From Ferruginibacter sp. (lineage in GTDB: Bacteria > Bacteroidota > Bacteroidia > Chitinophagales > Chitinophagaceae): DNA of 64,000 nucleotides. The stretch's first letter is position 1. Each line of letters begins with the position of its first letter. This document shows positions 37,300 through 44,470 of the stretch, in pieces. The notes beneath the pieces are model-generated. The model ran no database searches. It worked only from the letters and a program-made list of their open reading frames with translations, and was not told the origin of the DNA. The translations under genes and the position numbers were made by a program. Location: the NCBI GenBank assembly GCA_025350645.1, contig JANXXM010000164.1:28175-92174 (forward strand). Direction: 5' to 3'.

Positions 37300-37995
37300 T
37301 TAATCTGCTACACAAAACATTCCGGCAAAATTATCTGCTATTTTTTTTGCCTCTTCACCAATAGCAGCAATAACAGGCATTTCAGCGATTTTTATTTTAT
37401 TAATGCCATCCCAATATTTATCCAAGTTCATTACTATAGTAATTTCCTTGTTTTTAATGCAAAACAGTTTTACCATCCGCATAGTTTTAAATGCTCCTTT
37501 ATAACCGCCAATATGCTGTTCTATTCTTTGTTTATCAGCAGGGGATGAATTACTCGTTCCTTCCATTTTAAACATTACATATCCACTGTTCCAGGTCCAA
37601 TACATATCATTAAGCGGGTCTAAAGCGCCCTCCTGTGCACCACTGCAATTCAGCAAACTGTCTACCCCTAATAAAAATTGTATTCCGGCAATATTCTCCT
37701 CCGGCATTAGCAGGTTGATAGTATTATCTTTTGCAGCATCTATCAAAAAAACTTCCTTAATTACTTTTTCTTTTTTTTGGGTAATAAAATGTATATCACT
37801 TACGTAATATTTCAATTTATGCACGGCATATTTTTCATCGAAAATAGTACTGTAAATGCTATCATTAAGCACTATTTTTTTTCCATTCGCCCGGTTTTCA
37901 AAATGTATAATTATCCTGTTTTCTTTCTTTGTCTTTTGAGGGTAAGCCAATGAAAAAGATAATAAACAAAAAAAAGATAAAGCTATTTTAATCAT
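37300..37995 (-). CDS. MbnP-family protein (putative copper-binding partner of a MauG-type enzyme)
   Basis: A 231-residue protein with a signal peptide (KIALSFFCLLSFSLAYP) and features of the MbnP/TIGR04052-like family: ENRANGKKIVLN, the mid-region SDIHFI, and the central MYWTWNSGYVMFKMEG block near residue 135 with conserved tryptophans. In the characterised family member a tryptophan becomes kynurenine through the partner MbnH and creates a Cu(I) site. Here a MauG-type gene directly follows on the same strand. Several histidines and cysteines (LLNCSGAQ, LFCIKN, FCVAD) could be extra ligands or a disulfide. It overlaps arfB by 8 bp. The copper role is inference. Confidence 0.78.
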   Translation of the reverse strand: MIKIALSFFCLLSFSLAYPQKTKKENRIIIHFENRANGKKIVLNDSIYSTIFDEKYAVHKLKYYVSDIHFITQKKEKVIKEVFLIDAAKDNTINLLMPEENIAGIQFLLGVDSLLNCSGAQEGALDPLNDMYWTWNSGYVMFKMEGTSNSSPADKQRIEQHIGGYKGAFKTMRMVKLFCIKNKEITIVMNLDKYWDGINKIKIAEMPVIAAIGEEAKKIADNFAGMFCVAD

Positions 37996-38395
37996 TAGTT
38001 GTTATTTTTTTTCTGCCTTGCTTTATTACCCCGGCTATTTTTTTACCAGCCAGCCTTTTTTCTTTTACTCCTTTGGGTATTTTGGTTGGTTTTCTTTTTA
38101 TAGGTACGATCAATGCCTTTTTTATAAGTTCATTTATTTTTTTTATAACTTCTGCCTTGTTTGCAAGTTGTGTTCTGTGCACCTGGCTTTTCACCAGCAG
38201 GTATCCATCACTATTAATTTTATTGGCAAGCTTTTGGAACAACAAATTCTTTTCATCATTATTTACTAATATTGATGTTGCTATATGCCAATAACCTTCT
38301 ACCATGGTTTCAACCTTATTTACATTCTGGCCGCCTTTACCCCCGCTTCGAGCGGTTTTAAATTTTATTTCACTTTGAAAGTGCTGCATAGTCAA
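37988..38395 (-). CDS. arfB: ArfB-like peptidyl-tRNA hydrolase
   Basis: A 135-residue release-factor-like protein with the GGQ motif near residue 21 ([17 protein letters not shown]) and a basic C-terminal tail (KRKPTKIPKGVKEKR and KQGRKK). It therefore matches ArfB/YaeJ, which rescues ribosomes stalled without a stop codon: the tail enters the empty mRNA channel and GGQ hydrolyses the peptidyl-tRNA. The last codons overlap the MbnP gene start. Full RF1 (prfA) is present separately at 53695 and carries the same GGQ block. Confidence 0.92.
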   Translation of the reverse strand: MTMQHFQSEIKFKTARSGGKGGQNVNKVETMVEGYWHIATSILVNNDEKNLLFQKLANKINSDGYLLVKSQVHRTQLANKAEVIKKINELIKKALIVPIKRKPTKIPKGVKEKRLAGKKIAGVIKQGRKKITTND

Positions 38396-38500
38396 AATTA
38401 ATTATAATTAGTTTGAAATAAATAACAGCATTAATTTACTGGTTTATATTTCGATAATAACAAAAAAACAAGCAAATTTGCAGCAAACCGCAAAAGTTTT

Positions 38501-39259
38501 ATGTTGAACAATATTTATCAGTCACTTACAGATCGTAAGCAGCAGGGCAAAAAGTCTTTTGCAGTGCTAATAGATCCTGATAAAGTAAATGATGAATTAG
38601 TACATCAATTAATTGAGTTATCTGTTACTGCCAGGGTAGATTACTTTTTGGTAGGAGGAAGCCTTGTAGTTTCCAATTACCTGGATAGGTGCGTACAGCT
38701 AATAAAAAGTCTTTGTAATATACCTGTTATACTATTTCCTGGCAGCCCCTCGCAGGTAAGTAAATATGCTGATGCATTGCTCTATTTAAGCCTTATAAGT
38801 GGTCGTAATGCAGAGCTCCTTATAGGGCAGCATGTAGTATCTGCAGCTTTTGTAAAACAAAGCGGGCTGCAGGTTATGAGTACAGGGTATATGGTTATTG
38901 ATGGAGGCGCCCCCACAACTGTATCTTATATAAGTAACGCCGCACCATTACCAGCAGATAAAAATGAAATAGCTATGTGCACCGCAATGGCAGGCGAAAT
39001 GCTGGGTATGAAGTTAATTTATATGGATGCAGGCAGTGGTGCACTCAAGCCCATTACTGAGCTTATGATACAAAAAGTTGCCGAATGTATACAGGTGCCA
39101 CTTATTGTTGGCGGAGGTATTATTACTGCAGAGAAAGCTTATTTAAACTGCAAAGCCGGCGCAGATATAATTGTTGTAGGCAATGCGATAGAAAAAGACC
39201 CTTATCTTATAAAAGAAATGGCTGCAGCTATACACAGTGCACCAGTAAAGAGCATTTAA
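38501..39259 (+). CDS. geranylgeranylglyceryl/heptaprenylglyceryl phosphate synthase
   Basis: A 252-residue TIM-barrel prenyltransferase of the GGGPS/PcrB family, which attaches a polyprenyl chain to the C3 hydroxyl of glycerol-1-phosphate by an ether bond. Family landmarks are FAVLIDPDKV (residues 20-29), YFLVGGSLV, PVILFPGSPSQVS, STGYMVIDGG, YMDAGSGA (phosphate-binding loop), PLIVGGGI and VVGNAIEKDP. Bacteroidota homologues have been shown to be GGGP synthases. The chain length used is set by residues that cannot be read reliably here. It is a single-gene unit, and no other ether-lipid gene is in the window. Confidence 0.9.
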   Translation: MLNNIYQSLTDRKQQGKKSFAVLIDPDKVNDELVHQLIELSVTARVDYFLVGGSLVVSNYLDRCVQLIKSLCNIPVILFPGSPSQVSKYADALLYLSLISGRNAELLIGQHVVSAAFVKQSGLQVMSTGYMVIDGGAPTTVSYISNAAPLPADKNEIAMCTAMAGEMLGMKLIYMDAGSGALKPITELMIQKVAECIQVPLIVGGGIITAEKAYLNCKAGADIIVVGNAIEKDPYLIKEMAAAIHSAPVKSI

Positions 39260-39372
39260 TATTACCTTTCCAAAAAATAAAACTAATTCATAAAAACTAC
39301 TATTTTTTGTAAATCTGTTCGCATCTTTACAGCCCCAATATAAAATCAAAAACCCACATTCAACTGCAATAC

Positions 39373-40116
39373 ATGATAGACGTACATGGCATCTTTGCCG
39401 ATATATTTAAAAATGCAAAAGAAAATTCTGTAATTGTAATGGACGAAAAGGGAATTATGTTACAAATCAATCCTTGTTTTCTTTCAGTATTCGGTTATAA
39501 AGAAAAATTTCTTTTGGGTAAAAATTTCGCTATACTTTTTACTGAAAAAGACAGAGCGGCTAAACGTCCACAAAACGAAGTAAAAATAGCTTTGGATAAG
39601 GGATCTATGAGCGATAATAATTATCTGCTGCATAAAGACGGTACTAATATCTGGGTAATGGGCGAATCTATTTGTGTAAAAAATGTTGAAGGGAAAAAAT
39701 TTCTTGTGAAGATAATACAGAATATTAATACACAAAAAAAACTGGAAAGGGTTTTATTGGAAAGTAATGAATTTCTAAATACCATATTTGATTCTGTAAA
39801 AGATGCTGCATTTATTGTTCTTAATTCCGAGCTTCGGATTATAAGAACTAATAAAGCATTTATTAGAATTTTTCAATTAAAAAAAGCACCCGAAGTAGAT
39901 ACGAAGTTATCACTGGTAGAAAATTCTTTTTGGCGCAAAACAGAATTGCGAAGCCGCATAGCACAAATATTAGTAAAGGGAAAGGGTATGAAAAATGTTC
40001 CCTATCTCTACATTAATGCTGAGGGAAAGGAAAGCATAATGGAAATAACATCAAAAATTTTAAACTCAGATGGTTTATCAAGAAGTATTTTGTTGGTAAT
40101 AAGACCTAATTGCTAA
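39373..40116 (+). CDS. PAS-domain protein without output domain
   Basis: A 247-residue cytosolic protein that appears to consist of two PAS domains: about residues 5-125 (VIVMDEKGIMLQINPCFLSVFGY ... VKIIQNINTQKK) and 130-245 (TIFDSVKDAAFIVLNSELRI). No kinase, GGDEF, HTH or phosphatase motif follows. It could be a stand-alone sensor that signals by protein contact, or a truncated histidine kinase relic. The frame is complete with a normal start and stop. No partner kinase lies next to it. Confidence 0.78.
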   Translation: MIDVHGIFADIFKNAKENSVIVMDEKGIMLQINPCFLSVFGYKEKFLLGKNFAILFTEKDRAAKRPQNEVKIALDKGSMSDNNYLLHKDGTNIWVMGESICVKNVEGKKFLVKIIQNINTQKKLERVLLESNEFLNTIFDSVKDAAFIVLNSELRIIRTNKAFIRIFQLKKAPEVDTKLSLVENSFWRKTELRSRIAQILVKGKGMKNVPYLYINAEGKESIMEITSKILNSDGLSRSILLVIRPNC

Positions 40117-40176
40117 TTGGGCCATACAATACTCTGCTATTGGCGCAGGCTTTGTTATTAAAATTCTTAAAAAGCT

Positions 40177-40902
40177 ATGCCAGAAGGTCCGTCTTTACTC
40201 ATTTTAAAAGAAAATATAAAACATTTTACAGGTAAAAAAATTATAGCTGCATCTGGCTATGCTACTATTAATTTTGATGAAATACAAAATAGGAAAATTG
40301 TTTCCATCAAAACCTGGGGAAAGCATTTATTCATTTGCCTGCCAAAAAATAATATTGAAATACACCTGAGGATGTTTGGCAGTTATACCATAAATAAACA
40401 AAAGGCTCATATAAATCCTAAACTGCATTTACAATTTGCCAAAGAGGAATTAAACTTTTATGTAGCTGATGTAAAACTTACCCCAAACATTTCTATCTAT
40501 GACTCTGCTGCAGATATTATGAGTAATAAATGGGATACTGCAGCGGCAAAAAAGAAATTAAAACCAATAGCAGATAGGATGATATGCGATACCCTCGCAG
40601 ACCAGCAGATTTTTGCAGGTGTAGGAAATATAATAAAAAATGAAGTTTTATGGCGTGCTAAAGTTCATCCGGAAACAAAGGTAAAAGACTTAGCCGCTAC
40701 CGAGATAAGTTCAATAATAAAACATGCAGTAAAATATGCTTTTGAATTTTTACAATATAAAATAGCCGGTACGCTCTCCCAATACTGGAATGCCTACAAT
40801 CAAAAAAAATGCAGCCGCTGTGGCAATAGCATGGTAAAGAAATATACGGGTAAAGGGAAGCGGGTAAGTTATTTTTGTACACAATGCCAGGTAAAAAAGT
40901 AA
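40177..40902 (+). CDS. Fpg/Nei-family DNA glycosylase
   Basis: A 241-residue base-excision repair glycosylase/AP lyase of the Fpg/Nei family. The N-terminus PEGPSL provides the catalytic proline (after Met removal) and Glu3. The conserved helix-two-turn-helix segment is DQQIFAGVGNIIKNE. A C-terminal zinc finger is visible as C-x2-C...C-x2-C (CSRCGNS and FCTQCQ). The PEGP start and domain spacing favour endonuclease VIII-like (Nei) activity on oxidised pyrimidines; formamidopyrimidine activity is the alternative. Confidence 0.9.
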   Translation: MPEGPSLLILKENIKHFTGKKIIAASGYATINFDEIQNRKIVSIKTWGKHLFICLPKNNIEIHLRMFGSYTINKQKAHINPKLHLQFAKEELNFYVADVKLTPNISIYDSAADIMSNKWDTAAAKKKLKPIADRMICDTLADQQIFAGVGNIIKNEVLWRAKVHPETKVKDLAATEISSIIKHAVKYAFEFLQYKIAGTLSQYWNAYNQKKCSRCGNSMVKKYTGKGKRVSYFCTQCQVKK

Positions 40903-40990
40903 AAACTTTTAAAGTAGTTGTTTCTAAGATCGATCATAAATCATTTAAGTAAAATGTTGGCTTATCATTTGTATTTTCTATCAAAAAAAT

Positions 40991-41140
40991 ATGGCAGCAA
41001 GTAAAAAAGCAACAAAAAGTGCAACAAAAAAAACAACTTCAAAAAAGAAGACTGATCCCTGCTGGAGCGGTTATGAACAAATAGGTTCAAAAACAAAATC
41101 TGGTAAGAAAGTTCCTAATTGTGTACCAGAAAAAAAATAA
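40991..41140 (+). CDS. small basic protein (49 aa) with a C-terminal conserved block
   Basis: ATG at 40991 to TAA at 41138-41140 encodes 49 residues. The first half is a Lys/Ala/Thr-rich, histone-like tail (SKKATKSATKKTTSKKK). The second half is the compact block DPCWSGYEQIG...KSGKKVPNCVP with two cysteines. Blocks of the form DPCW-x-GY-x-x-x-G-x-K...VPNCVP are known in small proteins of bacteria and in T4-like phage proteins. The function is unknown; nucleic-acid binding is plausible from composition. It lies 88 bp after the glycosylase gene and ends just before a terminator. Confidence 0.7.
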   Translation: MAASKKATKSATKKTTSKKKTDPCWSGYEQIGSKTKSGKKVPNCVPEKK

Positions 41141-41160
41141 ATTTAAGCTGCACCTAAAGT

Positions 41161-41186
41161 AAAGCCCCGAAATTATTCGGGGCTTT
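41161..41186. terminator. bidirectional terminator between the 49-aa gene and tsf
   Basis: A perfect 11-bp stem (AAAGCCCCGAA pairs with TTCGGGGCTTT) with a 4-base loop, between convergent genes. It should end both the small-protein transcript and the rplM-tsf operon. Confidence 0.9.
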
Positions 41187-41213
41187 ATAAAAACTTTTAT
41201 TTTTGTAGAATAA

Positions 41214-42038
41214 TTATCCCAATGCTACCCTTTTAAAATCGGTAACTTTTAAACCAGCGTTAATACTTTTTAAATAATTTTCCACAGATTGATTGCCGTC
41301 TTTTACGAAAGCCTGAGCCATTAGTGTATTGTCTTTAAAAAATTTATTCATTTTTCCCGCTGCTATTTTTTCAGCCATTTCAGCAGGTTTGCCTTCTGCC
41401 TTTATCATTTCTATGGCAATATTTTTTTCTCTTTCAATCGTTTCAGGAGATATAGATGTTTCATCTACTGCCAGTGGGTTCATTGCAGCAATTTGCATAG
41501 CTACATCTTTACCTGCTTCTGCAGCTTCTATAGTCATACCTACCAAAACGCCCATGCGATTTGCACCATGTATATAACTTGCTACATAAGGTGCTTCTAT
41601 TCTTTCAAATTTAGAAACTTCTATTTTTTCACCTATTGAAGCTACCTTATCCAAAATAAGGTCTGCTACAGTAGCGCCGTTTATAGATATTGCATTTAGT
41701 TCTTCGGCACTTTTTACATCATGTGCTATAGCAGCATCAGCAATACTTTGAGCAAATGCTACAAAATCTGCATTTTTACTTACAAAGTCAGTTTCACAAC
41801 TTATACAAAGTACTATCCCTGCTTTATTACCTGCAGTTGTCTTTGCAATTACAACACCTTCTTTTGCTTCTCTGTCGCTGCGCTTTGCTGCTACTTTTTG
41901 TCCTTGTTTGCGAAGCCAGTCTATTGCTGCTTCAAAATCGCTATTGCTTTCTGTAAGCGCTTTGCGGCAATCCATCATACCTGCACCAGTAGCCTGGCGT
42001 AATTTATTTATATCTGCTGCTGTTATTGTTGCACTCAT
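41214..42038 (-). CDS. tsf: elongation factor Ts
   Basis: Guanine-nucleotide exchange factor for EF-Tu. The N-terminal UBA-like domain begins ITAADINKLRQATGAGMMDC (about residues 4-23), with the TDFVS contact motif following (CISCETDFVSKN near residue 80). I chose ATG 42038 because EF-Ts starts only a few residues before this domain; an upstream in-frame ATG at 42089 would add 17 residues. Product of 274 residues. It is last in the ribosomal operon rplM-rpsI-rpsB-tsf, with a structured 254-bp leader between rpsB and tsf. Confidence 0.96.
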   Translation of the reverse strand: MSATITAADINKLRQATGAGMMDCRKALTESNSDFEAAIDWLRKQGQKVAAKRSDREAKEGVVIAKTTAGNKAGIVLCISCETDFVSKNADFVAFAQSIADAAIAHDVKSAEELNAISINGATVADLILDKVASIGEKIEVSKFERIEAPYVASYIHGANRMGVLVGMTIEAAEAGKDVAMQIAAMNPLAVDETSISPETIEREKNIAIEMIKAEGKPAEMAEKIAAGKMNKFFKDNTLMAQAFVKDGNQSVENYLKSINAGLKVTDFKRVALG

Positions 42039-42056
42039 TTTTAAGCCCCTCCAAAC

Positions 42057-42097
42057 CTCCCGAAAGGCATTGCTTAAGCACCTTACCATTCGGGGAG
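42057..42097 (-). promoter_or_regulatory. hairpin in the rpsB-tsf leader
   Basis: On the transcribed strand CTCCCCGAA and TTCGGGAG pair (one bulge) around a loop that itself contains the palindrome GCTTAAGC, some 20 bases before the tsf start. It could be a regulatory or processing hairpin. No T-tract follows, so it is not an obvious terminator. Confidence 0.45.
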
Positions 42098-42292
42098 CGT
42101 TTTATTTTTTTAATGTTTTAAATATTTTTAAATGATGTAATGACTCGTAAACTGATTAATTAGTAACCGTGCTACCATGTCATTAATCCTGCTAACAATC
42201 ATTGCTATCCTTTAAAATACAGCAATGATACTTTTTAAGCATTTTTAAACAAAACCAGATATCTTATTCTTACAAAGAAATATAAGATAAAC

Positions 42293-43204
42293 TTATCTTG
42301 CTCCGCCACCGCCACCTGCTGGTCTTCTACCACCAGCACCCGGGCCTGCTACCCTGCGTTTAGGTGCACCGCCTGCGCCTGGCCCACCAGGACCACGACC
42401 GCCGCCACCACGTCTTCTATCTTCACCAGCTTCCTGCTCTTTTTCAAAACGGGCTGCTTTTTGTTCTGCTGTTTCATCTGCTTCATTACTCTCGTCTTCA
42501 TCCTTGTTAGACTGGCGTTCTTCCAAACCTTCTGCAATAGCCGCAGTAATATAATTTACGATAATGGCAATAGATTTTGTAGCATCATCATTTGCAGGTA
42601 TAGCAAAGTCAACCTTGTTAGGATCTGAATTGGTATCTACCATTCCAAATGTACTGATGTTAAGCCTTTTTGCTTCTGCAAGTGCAATATGCTCATGCCC
42701 AATATCCACCATAAATAAAGCAGAAGGTACACGACTAATATTTGCAATACCACCCAGTACTTTTTCCATTTTTTCTTTCTCACGGGTTAGCGTTAAACGC
42801 TCTTTTTTGTTCAGGTTTTCTGCACTACCATCACCCAGCATTTTTTCAATGCTTTGCATTTTCTTTACGCTCTTACGAACAGTATTAAAATTGGTAAGCA
42901 TGCCGCCCAGCCAGCGTTCTGTAACAAAAGGCATATTTACTCTTTTTGCGCTTTCCTGTACAATTTCTTTTGCCTGCTTTTTAGTAGCTACAAACATGAT
43001 CTTTTTACCACTGCGTGCAATCGCCTTGAGCGCTGCCGCAGCTTCCTGTAAACCTTCTACCGTTTTATTAAGATCAATGATGTGAATACCTTTTTTCTCG
43101 GCAAAAATGTACGGCAGCATTTTAGGGTTCCATTTTTTCTTTAAGTGACCAAAATGAACGCCTGCTTCTAGTAACTGCTGTTGTAAGGAAGTATTATTTT
43201 CCAT
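42293..43204 (-). CDS. rpsB: 30S ribosomal protein S2 with Gly/Arg-rich tail
   Basis: Small-subunit protein S2 on the back of the 30S head. The N-terminus has the family sequence LLEAGVHFGHLKKKWNPKM. Further on come AEKKGIHIIDLNKT and ERWLGGMLTNFNTVRKS. It is 303 residues, longer than usual (about 230-260). The excess is a C-terminal extension: acidic (KDEDESNEADET), then Gly/Arg/Pro/Ala-rich (RRRGGGGRGPGG and similar). It lies third in the operon, 116 bp after rpsI. Confidence 0.97.
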   Translation of the reverse strand: MENNTSLQQQLLEAGVHFGHLKKKWNPKMLPYIFAEKKGIHIIDLNKTVEGLQEAAAALKAIARSGKKIMFVATKKQAKEIVQESAKRVNMPFVTERWLGGMLTNFNTVRKSVKKMQSIEKMLGDGSAENLNKKERLTLTREKEKMEKVLGGIANISRVPSALFMVDIGHEHIALAEAKRLNISTFGMVDTNSDPNKVDFAIPANDDATKSIAIIVNYITAAIAEGLEERQSNKDEDESNEADETAEQKAARFEKEQEAGEDRRRGGGGRGPGGPGAGGAPKRRVAGPGAGGRRPAGGGGGAR

Positions 43205-43320
43205 TATGTTGTTTTAAAGAGCCTCCAATAAGAATTGAAATACTCGTATTTTAAAAATGTTGATATTAATTGTGCCGTTCCATAAGCCCTCCCTCCTCCA
43301 AAAGGATTTGGGAAACCCTC

Positions 43321-43710
43321 TTAACGCTTGCTAAACTGGAAGCTCTTTCTTGCTTTTTTGCGACCTGGTTTTTTACGCTCTACGCTGCGGCTATCCCTTG
43401 TAAGCATCCCGGCGGCTTTTAGTACCGGGCGATACTCTGCACTCACCTCAAGCAATGCACGTGCAATACCCAGCTTTGCAGCCTCTGCCTGGCCTTTTAC
43501 ACCACCGCCTGTAGCGTTTATAACTATATTAAATTTATCTGTACTCTCTATAGTTTTAAGAGGCGAAATAACCTGGTTTTGTAAATAAACCAGCGGGAAA
43601 TAGGTTTTATAATCTTTGCCGTTTACTGTAATGTTGCCTTCCCCTTTACTAAGGAAAACACGTGTTACAGCTTCTTTTCTGCGGCCTACTGCGTTTTTTT
43701 GCTTTTCCAT
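43321..43710 (-). CDS. rpsI: 30S ribosomal protein S9
   Basis: Small-subunit protein S9, whose C-terminal tail reaches the P-site tRNA. The start NAVGRRKEAVTRVFL, the central GGGVKGQAEAAKLGIARAL and the basic C-terminus KKPGRKKARKSFQFSKR are characteristic; the terminal KR is conserved. 129 residues is the normal length. It follows rplM by 77 bp, as in nearly all bacteria. Confidence 0.98.
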   Translation of the reverse strand: MEKQKNAVGRRKEAVTRVFLSKGEGNITVNGKDYKTYFPLVYLQNQVISPLKTIESTDKFNIVINATGGGVKGQAEAAKLGIARALLEVSAEYRPVLKAAGMLTRDSRSVERKKPGRKKARKSFQFSKR

Positions 43711-43787
43711 TTTTTATTTTTGTAAGATTTACTATGGCTTAGATATCTTTTGTCTTGTATTTAATATCTAAAGATCCAGCATCTTTT

Positions 43788-44240
43788 TTATTTACGATTA
43801 AAGTTTAGGTCTTGTGGTTTTTGTGCGCCGTGTGGATGTACTGTACCTGCATATACAAATAATTTTTTATACATCTGGCGGCCTAAACGATTTTTAGGAA
43901 GCATCCCTTTTACAGCTCTTTCTATTACTACTTCCGGCCTGCGTTTCAGTAGGTTCTTTGCTATCTCACCCTTTTGGCCACCCGGGTAGCCACTAAAAGT
44001 GAGGTACTCTTTTTCATCCATTTTATTACCTGTAAAAACTACTTTTTCGCAGTTGGTTACAATAATGTAATCCCCACAATCTACGTGTGGGGTGTAGTAG
44101 GCTTTATTTTTACCTCTTAAAATTGCTGCAATCTTTGCGCACATACGACCAACGGTTTGATTAGTACCATCCACAACATACCAGTTGTGTGTAACGGTAG
44201 CCTCGTTCGCATGTTTTGTAGTGAAATGTAATTTGCTCAT
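43788..44240 (-). CDS. rplM: 50S ribosomal protein L13
   Basis: Large-subunit assembly protein L13. Landmarks are WYVVDGTNQTVGRMCAKIA near the N-terminus, RGKNKAYYTPHVDCGDYIIV, and GMLPKNRLGRQMYKKLFVY in the second half. The 150-residue length is standard. It is the first gene of the operon and has a good Bacteroidota promoter about 57-89 bp upstream of its start codon. Confidence 0.98.
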   Translation of the reverse strand: MSKLHFTTKHANEATVTHNWYVVDGTNQTVGRMCAKIAAILRGKNKAYYTPHVDCGDYIIVTNCEKVVFTGNKMDEKEYLTFSGYPGGQKGEIAKNLLKRRPEVVIERAVKGMLPKNRLGRQMYKKLFVYAGTVHPHGAQKPQDLNFNRK

Positions 44241-44296
44241 TTGTATTTTCGTTTAAGTGACACTGCGGCCATCCCCACAGCTTTTTTAATGAGGTG

Positions 44297-44329
44297 CAAA
44301 AGTATGGCATAGGCGGGTATATTTCCAAA
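44297..44329 (-). promoter_or_regulatory. Bacteroidota-type promoter of the rplM operon
   Basis: Read on the minus strand: TTTG (44329-44326), a 21-bp spacer, then TACTTTTG (44304-44297), an exact match to TAnnTTTG. It is correctly placed upstream of rplM. Confidence 0.7.
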
Positions 44330-44424
44330 GAAAAAGACAAGTATTTTTTAGGAGGTGGTTGTAAAGTATTGCTGATCAGTAATAAAAAAGACAATATTTT
44401 TTATTAATCATTCAACAGCACACT

Positions 44425-44451
44425 AAAAAAGCCCTTTAAAAGGGCTTTTTT
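44425..44451 (-). terminator. terminator after the SusD-like gene
   Basis: A-run, GCCCTTT/AAAGGGC stem and T-run within 20-46 bp after the SusD stop; symmetric, so probably bidirectional. Confidence 0.85.
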
Positions 44452-44470
44452 GTAAATTTTTATAAAATTG

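Noticed and set aside
42349..42537. A 62-codon frame in the S2 tail region, same strand
   Set aside because: A shadow of the low-complexity rpsB tail in another frame.
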